Counted from the first letter of the stretch, positions 26,319 to 36,260 are shown. The stretch: DNA of 54,234 nt from an uncultured Nitrosomonas sp. (GCA_902826055.1 CADEDJ010000014.1:1-54234); one strand, 5' to 3'. The notes: generated from the letters alone by a model not told the origin. Translations and numbers: made by a program.

Positions 26319-26561
26319 ATGCCAACTTATGATTATCAATGCACTCAGTGCCAACACCGGTTCGAGGCATACCATCCAATCAGTGCTTCCAATCCCGAAT
26401 GCTTAACATGTGGCGGTTTGACAGAAAAAATGTTTCTTTTCGCTCCAGCAATGCACGGCAACATGGCATGCGGCCGAGAACAGGCAATGCGCTCGTTTGA
26501 ACAGAATTCTGGTTCTATAAACCGCATGCATGGGCCTGGATGCCGGTGTGGACAACATTAA
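26319..26561 (+). CDS. FmdB-family zinc ribbon protein
   Basis: The 80-aa protein begins MPTYDYQCTQCQHRFEAYH, with a CxxC...CxxC ribbon (Cys pairs at 8/11 and near 34/37), the FmdB/CxxC_CxxC_SSSS pattern. The C-terminus has HGPGCRCG. FmdB proteins are putative regulators first seen beside formamidase genes; their role is unproven. AGGAAC sits before the ATG. It follows the carbonic anhydrase by 88 bp and may share the sigma-54 transcript. Confidence 0.85.
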   Translation: MPTYDYQCTQCQHRFEAYHPISASNPECLTCGGLTEKMFLFAPAMHGNMACGREQAMRSFEQNSGSINRMHGPGCRCGQH

Positions 26562-26732
26562 ATGTGCCCGATTCGATCATTTTTTAACAAAACACTTGAA
26601 GCACAGGGCGTTACCATGTTCGATATGGGTCATCTATCCTTATCCGTATACATACAAAACGGTAATGCTCCAAACCGCTTATACACATGGCGAATCCAAC
26701 GAGAAACTCAGTGCATTACCGTTGGGGCGTAA
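26562..26732 (+). CDS. Possible 56-aa protein coupled to fmdB
   Basis: An ATG overlaps the FmdB TAA (TAATG) and opens a frame of 56 codons ending TAA at 26730-26732. The product is a basic-to-neutral small protein with a central FDMGHLSLSVYIQNG segment; I recognise no family. Translation could be coupled to fmdB by reinitiation. Within it AACGGTAATGC (26658-26668) and GCATTACCGTT (26713-26723) form perfect 11-bp inverted arms, which could instead mean the region is an untranslated structured 3' end. Uncertain. Confidence 0.35.
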   Translation: MCPIRSFFNKTLEAQGVTMFDMGHLSLSVYIQNGNAPNRLYTWRIQRETQCITVGA

Positions 26733-26830
26733 AAAAACAGACTTAAAATACAACCTTATTTCACGAAACCTGCGCTTTATACCGGCATTACATTGTTTCG
26801 ATTGCCTCGGAAGCATTCATCAACGGCTTA

Positions 26831-28198
26831 TCAAAAACGCCAATCCATTTGTAAACCGCCAATATTGATTTGTTCGGCATATTGACCAATCAGAAATTCG
26901 CCTGTCGTACCGCGGTGATTAATTGCGGCATCGCCTATAAATAAATGCGCATACGCGGCATGTAGCGTGATGTTTCTGAACAATGCGTAGCTTATCCCTG
27001 CGGTCAACCAATAACGATTATTGTCGGGAATTCGCGGAGATCGATGCGATGAATCAGGAACCGGCGTTTGATCGTACGCAAATCCAGTCCTGAAGATCCA
27101 TTTATTATCCGCAGAAAAATAATTGATGCCAGCAGCAAGCCGCCACGTATCCTGCCATCGCAAATCCATGACATCATCGCGCTGCGCGGACAAAAAATCA
27201 GTTCTCAACTCGCGGATCAAACTCCAGTGGGTCCATAATGCGTCTGCAGATATTTCCCAGCGAGGATTAAAACGGTGAGAAAAACCAAATAACACACTAT
27301 CCGGCAATGTCACTGAAGTACGCGTATTGCTGTCAATAAAGCTCCCACCCAGCGTTAAGGCTGTAGCATTATTGGGTACGGAAAAATTTGCATGGCCATG
27401 CACATCGTGAGTAATTCTGGAGCGATAGCTGACGCCAAAGCGCGTATTCTGATTTACAGTGTAAAAAGCGCCAAAATTATAACCAAAACCGACACTGTCG
27501 CCTTTGAGTGATACATGACCGTCGGCAGATTGCGGTAACAACCCCTGTCCGGCACACGTAATTGGACCCAACGCCGGCAAGCAAATAGTTCCAAAATCGA
27601 TTGCATTGGTTAATTTAGTATCGAGGTACTGGACATTAAAGCCAGCGCCCACTGAAAACTGTTCTGTTACCTTGAACGATAAAGACGGATTGAAATTCAA
27701 CGTCAGGAGCTCTGAATCAAGAGCCTGATAGCGTCCTTTCCAATCCGGTTGATAACTGTTTCGCATGCCATAAGGGCTATTAAATCCAAAACCGAATGCT
27801 ATTCGCTGAGTAAGCTCCTGAACATAATAAACATTAGGAACCGATACCAGTTCAGGAGAATTGCCGCCGTTAGTGCCTCTAAGCGGTGCACCACCTAGTG
27901 CCGGACTTAATTGCGAAGCACTGTCATGAAAAACTGCAGACGGTGCAATCACATACCCTGCTGTAGAAACTAATTTACCGCGGATTTGGCTCATAGCTGC
28001 GGGATTGAAAAACACCATGCTGGCATCACTAAAATTAGTCGGAGCACCGGAAAATGCCTGCCCTAATTCTTTGACGCTTTGCTCCATTACCGCTATTCCG
28101 GCACTGTGTACCGCAGCAGAAAAGCACAGTAAAAAGCTAACGAGACAGCGGAAGCAATTGTGAGAGAAAGGTGCTGCGCTAAGCTGCAATTTAATCAT
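26831..28198 (-). CDS. OmpP1/FadL/TodX-family outer-membrane transporter
   Basis: The 455-aa protein has a signal peptide (LVSFLLCFSAAVHSA, cleavage near residue 33) and then the FadL N-terminal hatch pattern AGIAVMEQSVKELGQAFSG with NPAAMSQI. Many amphipathic beta strands follow, and the last residue is Phe (MDWRF), the outer-membrane insertion signal. Such porins take up long-chain fatty acids or hydrophobic compounds such as aromatics. AGGAG precedes the ATG. It is convergent to the carbonic anhydrase-fmdB unit; a shared hydrophobic substrate is only a guess. Confidence 0.9.
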   Translation of the reverse strand: MIKLQLSAAPFSHNCFRCLVSFLLCFSAAVHSAGIAVMEQSVKELGQAFSGAPTNFSDASMVFFNPAAMSQIRGKLVSTAGYVIAPSAVFHDSASQLSPALGGAPLRGTNGGNSPELVSVPNVYYVQELTQRIAFGFGFNSPYGMRNSYQPDWKGRYQALDSELLTLNFNPSLSFKVTEQFSVGAGFNVQYLDTKLTNAIDFGTICLPALGPITCAGQGLLPQSADGHVSLKGDSVGFGYNFGAFYTVNQNTRFGVSYRSRITHDVHGHANFSVPNNATALTLGGSFIDSNTRTSVTLPDSVLFGFSHRFNPRWEISADALWTHWSLIRELRTDFLSAQRDDVMDLRWQDTWRLAAGINYFSADNKWIFRTGFAYDQTPVPDSSHRSPRIPDNNRYWLTAGISYALFRNITLHAAYAHLFIGDAAINHRGTTGEFLIGQYAEQINIGGLQMDWRF

Positions 28199-28463
28199 TT
28201 TACTCCTAGTGGTCTATTAGTAATCATGATGTAAAGATAATCCGCTACCTTCTTGAATTCTCAGGTATATTTTATTAAATGTCAATTCTTAAACATAATG
28301 TTCAAAATTCCTACTCCTTCTTCAATTGATAAAATGTTCTGCGATAGAAATCAGCGCACAATAATGATGAATTGAAATTAGTTTATTTCCTTATTGAGCT
28401 AATATATATTTAGCACATTGGGCAATACTTCGTCATATCAGCAATTCTAATCCGCTCAATACA

Positions 28464-30989
28464 ATGAAAAATGATCACAAGGAATCGATGCTGGATGATT
28501 ACATTGAAGACTCTAGTTTTCAGCAATCCGATCATTCCGCTGCACTGACTGCTGAGCAAATTAAACTGCTCTATCAGCAATCTGGTAAGGCTATGCTTGC
28601 CACATTGATCATTTCCCTAGCACTTGCGTTTGTTTTCTATAACTATACTTCCGCGAATTGGCTTTGGAGCTGGTTGGTTGCTATTTTTTTGCTTGCTGCT
28701 ATCCGATTTCTGCTCATTCAAGCCTATTTCCGTGAGAAACCATCAGCCAACCAATCGATAATATGGGGTCGTCTTTTTATTCTCGGTGTTTTTCTATCCG
28801 GACTACTTTGGGGCTTGGCTGGAGGAATTTTTTTCGTTGCCAGTAGCGTTATGCACCAGCTTTTTCTTGCCTACCTATTAGGGGGGATGGTAGCAGGAGC
28901 AATGGCAACGTTATCATCCTATCGCGGTGTTTTTTTTGTCTTTGCAATACCGGCCATTTTACCTTTTACTTATCAAATATTGACTCATGATGGTGATACC
29001 AGCCTGCCAATCGCCTTTACTTTCCTGTTTTTCGTGCTAATGATGGGTAGAATCTCACATCGGCTGCATCGAACAATCACCGATTCACTGAGCTTAAGAT
29101 TTGACAATTTTGATCTATTAAACCGTCTTATTATCGCCAAAGACCGCCAAAAAATAATCAATCGCGAACTACAAAAGCAAATATTGGAAAAGGATATAGC
29201 GCACCATGCATTACAAAATGCCAAAGAGGAATTAGAGCAACGTGTTGCAGAGAGAACTGCTGCACTTGCTTTATCAAATGACATATTAAAACAAGAAAAA
29301 GAACTCTTCCAAGTTACGCTGGCTAGTATTGGTGATGCAGTTATCACAACAGATTCAACAGGTAGAATAACTTACCTTAATCCGATCGCAGAATTGTTTA
29401 CAGGCTGGAGCAACAATGATGCAAATGGCGCATTACTACAAGATATTTTTCGCATCAAAGATCTAACCACTCATACTCTGATTGAGAATCATCCACTTAA
29501 CAGGTGCTTGCACACATCGGGTGAATCTTGCAGAAATCAGGAAAGCTTGCTGATACAGAGGAACAATCATGAATGCATTATCGATTATTCCATCGCGCCA
29601 ATCTTACAAGATCAAGAAATCGTGATCGGAGCTGTACTAACATTCCGGGATGTAACTGAACAGCGCAAATTAACACAAAAACTTGCCTATCAAGCGGCGC
29701 ATGACTCGCTCACCGGCTTATTGAATCGTGATGAATTTGAAAATCGCTTGAGTAAAATTCTAGCTTCGACGCGTAAACATGATAATCATGCCTTGTTATT
29801 TCTTGATTTGGATCAGTTTAAAGTCATTAACGACACCTGCGGTCACAGCGCAGGTGATGAATTATTGCGCCAGGTAACAGCATTATTGCATTCTAAATTG
29901 CGTGCACGGGACACTCTGGCAAGACTGGGTGGTGACGAATTCGGGATTATTCTCGAGCATTGCCCTAAAAATGAAGCGGTGCATGTTGCCAATAGCTTGC
30001 GTGAACTTGTACAAAATTTTCGTTTTAAATGGCAAGAAAAAACTTTCACGATCGGTGTCAGCATTGGATTATTTCCCATTACACATAACAATGAGGGATT
30101 AGCAAATGCGATGAGTGCCGCAGATAGCGCTTGTTTTGCCGCTAAAGATAGAGGAAGAAATCGCGTTCACATTTATCAGGCCAATGACAATGTGTTACAG
30201 AAAAGATCCGGTGAAATGCAATGGTTACCACGCATTCAGCAGGCTCTTGCGGATCAACGGCTGTGCTTATACTTCCAGCCAATCATACCTCTGTCAAATA
30301 ACGACGAACTGGATGAGCATGGTGAAATTCTTTTACGCCTCCAAGGTGAGCAAAATCAATTAATATCTCCAGGTTCATTTCTCCCTTCTGCCGAACGCTA
30401 TGATCAGATGCTCGCAATAGATCGTTGGGTGGTGGAACAATCACTTAGGCTCCTCAAGAACCGCTTGCAATACCAATCCAAGAATATGTATGCAATCAAC
30501 TTGTCAGCACATGCATTAGGTAGCGAAGATTTTCTCGAGTTTGTAGTTCAGATTCTAAAAGACTATAACGGAAGTCCAGCTAATATTTGTTTTGAAATTA
30601 CCGAAAATGTTGCACTAGCAGATCTGCAACATGTCATGAAATTTATGCAAACCCTTAAAGAATTGGGATGTCACTTTTCTATGGATGATTTTGGCAGCGG
30701 TTTATCTTCGTTTGGTTTTTTGAAAAATATTCCATTAGATTTTCTCAAAATTGATGGCCGGCTAGTAAAAGGCATTCACAGCGACCCCGTTGACCGAGCT
30801 ATGGTTGAAGCCATCAATCATATTGGACACATCATGGGATTGAAAACAATCGCAGAATGGGTTGAAAATAAGCAAACTTTAAAGCTACTTGAAGAAATAG
30901 GTGTCGATTATGTACAAGGTTACGGACTCGCAAAACCTTATATGCTTCATTCGGAATCCGTGAAACCTGTGAAAATTAGCAAAAAATAA
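28464..30989 (+). CDS. Membrane-bound PAS-GGDEF-EAL cyclic-di-GMP protein
   Basis: The 841-aa protein has about 5-6 membrane helices (residues 45-195), a coiled coil (about 220-275) and a PAS domain (about 285-395, SIGDAVITTDSTGRITYLN). The GGDEF domain has GGDEF at 489-493 and an inhibitory RxxD site at 480-483. The EAL domain (about 585-835) reads EIL at E621 instead of EAL, but FEITEN, DDFGSG, KIDGRLV and AEWVEN are kept. Both diguanylate cyclase and phosphodiesterase activities are therefore possible. It probably senses a membrane or redox signal and tunes biofilm or motility. Monocistronic. Confidence 0.9.
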   Translation: MKNDHKESMLDDYIEDSSFQQSDHSAALTAEQIKLLYQQSGKAMLATLIISLALAFVFYNYTSANWLWSWLVAIFLLAAIRFLLIQAYFREKPSANQSIIWGRLFILGVFLSGLLWGLAGGIFFVASSVMHQLFLAYLLGGMVAGAMATLSSYRGVFFVFAIPAILPFTYQILTHDGDTSLPIAFTFLFFVLMMGRISHRLHRTITDSLSLRFDNFDLLNRLIIAKDRQKIINRELQKQILEKDIAHHALQNAKEELEQRVAERTAALALSNDILKQEKELFQVTLASIGDAVITTDSTGRITYLNPIAELFTGWSNNDANGALLQDIFRIKDLTTHTLIENHPLNRCLHTSGESCRNQESLLIQRNNHECIIDYSIAPILQDQEIVIGAVLTFRDVTEQRKLTQKLAYQAAHDSLTGLLNRDEFENRLSKILASTRKHDNHALLFLDLDQFKVINDTCGHSAGDELLRQVTALLHSKLRARDTLARLGGDEFGIILEHCPKNEAVHVANSLRELVQNFRFKWQEKTFTIGVSIGLFPITHNNEGLANAMSAADSACFAAKDRGRNRVHIYQANDNVLQKRSGEMQWLPRIQQALADQRLCLYFQPIIPLSNNDELDEHGEILLRLQGEQNQLISPGSFLPSAERYDQMLAIDRWVVEQSLRLLKNRLQYQSKNMYAINLSAHALGSEDFLEFVVQILKDYNGSPANICFEITENVALADLQHVMKFMQTLKELGCHFSMDDFGSGLSSFGFLKNIPLDFLKIDGRLVKGIHSDPVDRAMVEAINHIGHIMGLKTIAEWVENKQTLKLLEEIGVDYVQGYGLAKPYMLHSESVKPVKISKK

Positions 30990-31016
30990 TTACCCCTGTA
31001 ACCGTGCAGTGGGTAA
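30990..31016. terminator. Hairpin between convergent GGDEF/EAL and GT25 genes
   Basis: TTACCC and GGGTAA form outer arms, with CTG/CAG pairing inside them (one bulged T). It begins at the base after the GGDEF/EAL stop. It is a likely bidirectional terminator, though T-runs are weak. Confidence 0.45.
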
Positions 31017-31036
31017 CGTTATTAACCTTTTGCGAA

Positions 31037-31894
31037 TTACTTAAATGTTCTGTGAAGAATGTCACTGGCAAAACGGAAGTGTTTTGTATCTTTGGGATTA
31101 CTACATTCCACAACTAACTCCTGCCGTGAGCAATAACAATTAATCTTACCGCTTTCATTGAGCTCGCTAAGCGATTCATCCGCACTTTTACGAATTGGTA
31201 AAGTCATGGCTATCAGCTTTTCGGCCCCTTTTTTAGTAAGAAAATAAGCGGTCAATCCCCAAAAGTGACAGGTGAATTTTGATGCATGCAAACTGACATG
31301 CTTTATTTTGTTTTTTCTGTGATTTATAAAAAACAAATCAGTATCAGCAGGAATATGGCGTACAAATTGTTCAAGTGATGATTTGTCACAAAGAAATAAA
31401 GCATCATCTTCAAGAATAAGCGATACTTTATTAGGTGATTTAAGAGCTGCTTTCCACAATTCGTAGTGAGAAAGGTATGCGCCTATCTGTGCGGAGGTTA
31501 GGGGCATCTGAGTAGCCGGGCAATAATTATCCGGTGTTAATATGCCATCATCAATCAATTGATCAGTATCAATAGTTAATCCATCAATTGCAGGAAAAAT
31601 TTTAAAATCAAAACCGGCGTTACTTAATTGTTCCTTAACAAATTGCCTCTTATCCGATCTGCGCAATAGATTAATGCATGTTATATCAAAATTTACCGCT
31701 TCTGTTTGTCCGAATAACAACTTAATACCATGCTGTTTGAATGCAAAACGTAAACGGTCAAATGTCAATGATCCGGCTGAATACGCGGACCGTATGGCTG
31801 TTTTAGTACCAAAAACCCATCGCCAGGGTCCTGCCGTGTTATTTCGCTGCGGACGGACATATTTCCTATAAAAATTAAAATATACATTTCTCAT
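31037..31894 (-). CDS. Glycosyltransferase family 25 (LOS/LPS type)
   Basis: The 285-aa protein contains the GT25 signatures ITCINLLRRSDKRQFVKEQL, ...FPAIDG, then GAYLSHYELWKAAL and VSLILEDDALF with the EDD motif. A later GLTAYFLTKKGAEKL segment is also typical. GT25 enzymes add galactose or other hexoses to lipooligosaccharide in Gram-negatives. The first 60 residues are an extra, basic N-terminal part outside the domain. The Shine-Dalgarno is weak. Solitary gene. Confidence 0.85.
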   Translation of the reverse strand: MRNVYFNFYRKYVRPQRNNTAGPWRWVFGTKTAIRSAYSAGSLTFDRLRFAFKQHGIKLLFGQTEAVNFDITCINLLRRSDKRQFVKEQLSNAGFDFKIFPAIDGLTIDTDQLIDDGILTPDNYCPATQMPLTSAQIGAYLSHYELWKAALKSPNKVSLILEDDALFLCDKSSLEQFVRHIPADTDLFFINHRKNKIKHVSLHASKFTCHFWGLTAYFLTKKGAEKLIAMTLPIRKSADESLSELNESGKINCYCSRQELVVECSNPKDTKHFRFASDILHRTFK

Positions 31895-32383
31895 TATTAA
31901 AATTAGTGAGAGATCCTTTACAAGTTAATCTAAATTATTTCCTTGACCCACCTAGCTGAGAAGTCACAACAGCTTTGTTCTACAGCATCAAATCATATAA
32001 GTTGATTATTAAAAAATAAGAATTTAGTGACAACTCAATCTTTTAGTAACAAGTGGCAGTGCAAATAAGCCCGTGTAGTAAAATATGTTTTGGTTCAACG
32101 CTAACAAATCATTAAATTAAGCTTTATGATAATGCTGAAAAATGCAAAGAAATAAATGTGATAAAAATTCACACGCTCAATATATGTAGACTCCAATGTT
32201 TAGTCAAGTATCGGATATGGCATTAAATCTAAAAAATTTCGCGCTGCATCGATCAATATCTTAACCTAACACATTGATATTACTGAATTCAGCATACCAC
32301 TCTATGGAATATTTCCTTCAGCGACAATTAACGAAAAATATAAAATTATTGTGAATAATATATAGTGCAATCAATTAAAGACG
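31895..32383. other. 489-bp AT-rich intergenic region
   Basis: No supported gene, RNA, repeat or convincing promoter. It separates the GT25 gene from the dnaQ-linked small gene. Confidence 0.4.
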
Positions 32384-32683
32384 TTAAGGAAATAACAAAT
32401 TATCGGAAAATTCTGTATTTACTATCTTCTCCAGATAGACCTTCGCTCTCTCGCTGACCCCTGCTCCATGCTGTAAATAAGATTGTGCTGCAAGCTTCGG
32501 TGAATAATCACTCGTGACATAACCTAGCATTTTAATTTTCTCAATTGATAGTACAGTTACAGCTAATTTCCCTTTCGTTAATTTGATGACAAGAAAATTT
32601 CTACCTTGATTTGCAACAACTATTGCGGTTTGGCGATGTTGATTAATAATTACAGTAGGTTGCATCAGCGTGCCAGTTATCAA
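32384..32683 (-). CDS. Conserved-looking hypothetical protein coupled to dnaQ
   Basis: The frame encodes up to 99 aa. The TTG at 32683 overlaps the dnaQ stop (TTTGATA), and an in-frame ATG lies at 32665. The product is basic, with a beta-rich first half (VIINQHRQTAIVVANQGRNFLVIKL) and an alpha-helical C-terminal part. I recognise no domain. The overlap with dnaQ suggests translation coupled to the replication gene. Confidence 0.6.
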   Translation of the reverse strand: MITGTLMQPTVIINQHRQTAIVVANQGRNFLVIKLTKGKLAVTVLSIEKIKMLGYVTSDYSPKLAAQSYLQHGAGVSERAKVYLEKIVNTEFSDNLLFP

Positions 32684-33399
32684 ACAATGTTTACTGAAGC
32701 ATTGGCTTCAAGTTTTTCCCATACACATTTATTGCCACTTTCGCGAACTATATCTTCTATTATTGCCAAATGCTGCTGAAGTTCCTCAGCTGTCGCCTGA
32801 ATGATTCTTAGATTATGACTATCCCAGTGCGCAATTGAATGCTGTAAAACTTCACTCTGACCCAAGTCAATCAACAAGCTCTCTTGCCCGCGTGTCATGG
32901 CTAGGTAAACTTCAGCCAACAGTTCCGCATCTAATAGTGCGCCATGAAGGGTGCGTTTAGAGTTATCAATATTGTAACGCTCACACAAGGCATCAAGATT
33001 ATTACGTTTGCCGGGATGAAGTTCTTTTGCTAGCTTCAACGTATCTGTTATGAGCGAACAATAATCATCCAACGTTTGCAAATTGATCAAATTTAATTCG
33101 TGGTTCAGAAATCCAATATCAAATGGTGCATTGTGAATAATCAATTCTGCATCATTAATAAAATTTAGAAATTCAGTCGAAACTTCATGAAATTTTGGCT
33201 TATCTTGCAAAAACTCAGTTGATAAACCATGTACTTGCAAAGCTCCATCGTCACTGTCTCGTTCAGGATTCAGATAGTAGTGAAAATGATGGCCAGTAAA
33301 TTGCCGGTTGCTTAGCTCGACTGCTGCGATTTCTACAATACGGTGACCCTGCTTATAATCCAGGCCGGTCGTTTCAGTATCAAGTATTATTTGACGCAT
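32680..33399 (-). CDS. dnaQ: DNA polymerase III epsilon subunit (3'-5' proofreading exonuclease)
   Basis: The 239-aa protein has Exo I DTET (D7, E9), Exo II around IIHNAPFDIGFL and Exo III HGALLDAELLAEVYL, the DEDDh exonuclease set. The C-terminal ~60 residues would hold the polymerase alpha-binding tail. It corrects replication errors in the replisome. It lies downstream of rnhA in the same direction, the common proteobacterial pairing. Confidence 0.95.
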   Translation of the reverse strand: MRQIILDTETTGLDYKQGHRIVEIAAVELSNRQFTGHHFHYYLNPERDSDDGALQVHGLSTEFLQDKPKFHEVSTEFLNFINDAELIIHNAPFDIGFLNHELNLINLQTLDDYCSLITDTLKLAKELHPGKRNNLDALCERYNIDNSKRTLHGALLDAELLAEVYLAMTRGQESLLIDLGQSEVLQHSIAHWDSHNLRIIQATAEELQQHLAIIEDIVRESGNKCVWEKLEANASVNIV

Positions 33400-33418
33400 G
33401 TTGGGTAGCTTATGAGTT

Positions 33419-33880
33419 TTATTTTTCTTCAGTTGAGATCATTTCAACACCACGGTTTGCCAAAGCATCAGCACGTTCATTACCATCATTACCTGAGTGA
33501 CCGCGTACCCAGCACCATTCAATTTCATGCTGTTGCGCCAACTGATCAAGCAATTTCCACAAATCCACATTTTTGATGGTTTTTTTTGCAGATGTTCGCC
33601 AATTGTGAATTTTCCATGAATCAATCCACTGGCTAATTCCTTTCTGCACGTAGTGCGAATCCGTATGCAGATGTATTTTGCAGGGCCGTTTTAAACATTC
33701 CAAGGCGCGGATCGCCGCTAGTAATTCCATACGATTATTGGTAGTGAATTTCTCACCACCAAAAATTTCACGTTCGTAACCTGCATATTTTAACAACGCT
33801 CCCCATCCTCCAACACCCGGATTTCCTTTGCATGCACCATCAGTATAAATTTCTACTACCTTCGAATCCCCTTTATTCAT
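33419..33880 (-). CDS. rnhA: Ribonuclease HI
   Basis: The 153-aa protein shows [11 protein letters not shown] (catalytic Asp), [13 protein letters not shown] (Glu), HTDSHYV (Asp) and [16 protein letters not shown] (His/Asp), the four acidic metal-binding sites of RNase HI. It degrades RNA in RNA-DNA hybrids. It overlaps the 3' end of the upstream methyltransferase gene by 8 bp. Confidence 0.95.
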   Translation of the reverse strand: MNKGDSKVVEIYTDGACKGNPGVGGWGALLKYAGYEREIFGGEKFTTNNRMELLAAIRALECLKRPCKIHLHTDSHYVQKGISQWIDSWKIHNWRTSAKKTIKNVDLWKLLDQLAQQHEIEWCWVRGHSGNDGNERADALANRGVEMISTEEK

Positions 33881-34646
33881 AATTTTTCAACTTATTCGCA
33901 GGATCAAAATAATAAAGTAACTTTTTGGAAGATTTTTTATTAAGTTTCTGCGTAGCTGATACCACTTTAGTTTTGGCGTCAAAACAATTTTTCCAACCCG
34001 GCTTGATAATTCGCATACCATGCATGTGTTTAATCGCATGTAAAAAATAAATCCCCCCTGAAATTGGCCACCAGCGATCACCAGCTGCTTCCATAAAATT
34101 AAAACGCTGTAGCCATTTCTCTTGTTTAAATGGCGGCGCATAACAGCTCAACCGCCCTCCGATCATCTCAAAATCAAGCAATTTTAACCAATCTTTTAAT
34201 CTTGATAGTGCTATAAAATTTCCATTCCAAGGATATTGCCGACGTCTTGATGTTAAATACCGACAACCTCCCCACAGACTTAAAGGATTAAAACCAGATA
34301 TCACAATATGGCCTTCGGGAATCAGTACCCGATGTACTTCACGTAAAATTTGATGTGGGTTATTATTAAACTCAAGTACATGTGGCAAAATAACCAGGTC
34401 GATACTATTGCTCTGAATGGGAAGAAAATCGGCTGTAGCGCGCAGCGATACCGGATCGTCAGGCCCTATTGAAAAGTGCAAAGGCATTCTGTTCAGACGC
34501 AGAAAGTTAAATTGAGGCAGACCTATTTGAACAGCGTTATAGCCAAATATATTCGCCACAGTCTGATCAAAATAACGATACTCATGGTCTATCAAATATC
34601 GACCAAGGGGAGACTCAAACCACTGCTGACAATTACCGGTAATCAT
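33873..34646 (-). CDS. YafS-like SAM-dependent methyltransferase
   Basis: The 257-aa protein has a class I methyltransferase core, though with a weak motif I; visible parts are [55 protein letters not shown], cited here as motifs II-III. Its place between gloB and rnhA-dnaQ equals E. coli yafS, of unknown substrate. The C-terminal 40 residues are lysine-rich. Divergent from gloB with a 94-bp gap. Confidence 0.82.
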   Translation of the reverse strand: MITGNCQQWFESPLGRYLIDHEYRYFDQTVANIFGYNAVQIGLPQFNFLRLNRMPLHFSIGPDDPVSLRATADFLPIQSNSIDLVILPHVLEFNNNPHQILREVHRVLIPEGHIVISGFNPLSLWGGCRYLTSRRRQYPWNGNFIALSRLKDWLKLLDFEMIGGRLSCYAPPFKQEKWLQRFNFMEAAGDRWWPISGGIYFLHAIKHMHGMRIIKPGWKNCFDAKTKVVSATQKLNKKSSKKLLYYFDPANKLKNYE

Positions 34647-34740
34647 TTTTCACTAGCTTATTTACCTAAACTAAGGTTGTTCTCATTTAGTTACTGAAGC
34701 ATACCAACGCTCGATTAAACGATTTTTACACAAAAATTTC

Positions 34741-35514
34741 ATGCTGAAAATTTACCCCGTTCATGCGTTTAAAGATAATTACATATGGATTATCCATAAT
34801 CAAAATTATGCTGTTGTTGTAGATCCAGGAATAGCATCTCCTGTAATTGAATATCTTGAGTTAAAAAAATTACGGCTAAGCGCGATTCTTAACACCCATC
34901 ACCATGCTGATCACACCGGAGGTAATAAGGAATTACTCAAATCGTTCGCTGTACCCGTATATGGCCCACGAAATGAATTTATCTTATCAATGACTCACCC
35001 AGTGAGTGAGGGCGATCAGATTAATTTACAAGAAATTTCACTTAATCTCGCAGTGCTTGATACCCCTGGACATACTCGGGGGCATATTGCATATTTTGCC
35101 TCAAATCCAATGAACATGGTATTTTGCGGTGATACGCTATTTTCGTGTGGATGTGGGCGAATTTTTGAAGGGACTCCACAACAAATGTATCAATCATTGC
35201 AGAAACTCTCACAATTGCCTGATGATACACTGATTTATTGCACGCATGAATATACGCTAAACAATATTCTTTTTGCCAAAATCGTTGATCCACAAAACGT
35301 TGAACTTATTGAACTAGAAATCACAGCACAAAAATTACGTCACAAGAATATTCCAACAATTCCCACACCACTTTCACTTGAGAAAAAAACCAATCCTTTT
35401 CTGCGCTGCACCCAACCAGGAATCATTACTCACGTCCAAAAAAATTCAGCAAATTTATCTGTTGATCCAATTAGTGTTTTCGCGGCATTGCGACAATGGA
35501 AAAACAATTTCTGA
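34741..35514 (+). CDS. gloB: Hydroxyacylglutathione hydrolase (glyoxalase II)
   Basis: The 257-aa metallo-beta-lactamase-fold protein has THHHADHTGGN, LDTPGHTRGHI, FCGDTLFSCGCGRIFEG and CTHEYTLNN, all binuclear metal ligands of glyoxalase II. It hydrolyses S-D-lactoylglutathione to D-lactate and glutathione, completing methylglyoxal detoxification. The C-terminal part carries NPFLRC, typical of GloB. Divergent from the YafS-like gene. Confidence 0.95.
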   Translation: MLKIYPVHAFKDNYIWIIHNQNYAVVVDPGIASPVIEYLELKKLRLSAILNTHHHADHTGGNKELLKSFAVPVYGPRNEFILSMTHPVSEGDQINLQEISLNLAVLDTPGHTRGHIAYFASNPMNMVFCGDTLFSCGCGRIFEGTPQQMYQSLQKLSQLPDDTLIYCTHEYTLNNILFAKIVDPQNVELIELEITAQKLRHKNIPTIPTPLSLEKKTNPFLRCTQPGIITHVQKNSANLSVDPISVFAALRQWKNNF

Positions 35515-35607
35515 TAACCCCATTATTTTTTAGCCTCAATTCTCTGCGGATGCTTTCTAGTCTATTAAAACCAAGAATATGCTAAGAGTTCCGGAAGAAA
35601 TTCTATA

Positions 35608-35636
35608 TTGACATATGGAATCATCCTCTCTAGAGT
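35608..35636 (+). promoter_or_regulatory. Sigma-70 promoter of the nitrosocyanin gene
   Basis: TTGACA (35608-35613, perfect -35) and TAGAGT (35631-35636, 4/6 -10) are separated by 17 bp. The expected start is about 76 nt before the nitrosocyanin ATG. Confidence 0.7.
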
Positions 35637-35719
35637 AGGTATTGCTAATGTGCTAAAAAGCACAATGCAAGCAGTAATTTACTAAAACATAAAATTTTTT
35701 GAGAAGGAAGGAAATATCT

Positions 35720-36130
35720 ATGAAAATAACCAAAATCATGTTTCTAAGCGCTGTTTTTGGATTGCTATTGTCAGGAGTGGTTCATGCAGCAGAGCAAAAT
35801 TTTAAAGTAGTTGTAAATGCTTACGACACCAATATTCCAGAACTCAAGGTTGAAGGTGTGACAGTTACCAACATTCGTGCTTTTAATGTTCTCAATGAAC
35901 CGGAAACATTAGTTGTCAAAAAAGGTGCTTCTGTCAAAATCACTGTAGAAAATAAATCTCCTATCAGTGAAGGATTTGCCATTGATGAATATGGTATCAA
36001 AGAAATAATTAAAGCAGGTGAAACAAAAGTTATTTCTTTAGTCGCTGATAAAGTTGGCGCGTTTACTATTTGGTGTCAACTCCATCCAAAGAATATCCAT
36101 TTACCGGGAACTTTGAATGTCATCGAATAA
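35720..36130 (+). CDS. ncyA: Nitrosocyanin (red copper protein)
   Basis: Periplasmic red copper protein restricted to ammonia-oxidising bacteria; its exact role in ammonia oxidation/NO metabolism is still debated. The 136-aa precursor has a signal peptide cleaved after about residue 24. Cupredoxin residues E84, C119, H122 and H127 (mature E60, C95, H98, H103) are the known copper ligands; C, H and H lie in [13 protein letters not shown]. The start is ATG at 35720 after AAGGAAGG; the frame is open to a TTG 21 bp earlier. A sigma-70 promoter is upstream and a terminator downstream. Confidence 0.96.
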   Translation: MKITKIMFLSAVFGLLLSGVVHAAEQNFKVVVNAYDTNIPELKVEGVTVTNIRAFNVLNEPETLVVKKGASVKITVENKSPISEGFAIDEYGIKEIIKAGETKVISLVADKVGAFTIWCQLHPKNIHLPGTLNVIE

Positions 36131-36260
36131 AATGCGAGTAAAATGCTTTTGAGAAATTTTAGAAAGTATTTACTTTGCATTTTACAATAGCTTCTGATCA
36201 GTTGTTGTAATTGGAAGTGGAATTATAAAAAAATCCTACAACGGGTTCTAAATTAGCTTA

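Noticed and set aside
28435..28441. CGTCAT near the GGDEF/EAL gene as a Pho box
   Set aside because: Single unit with no in-phase partner.
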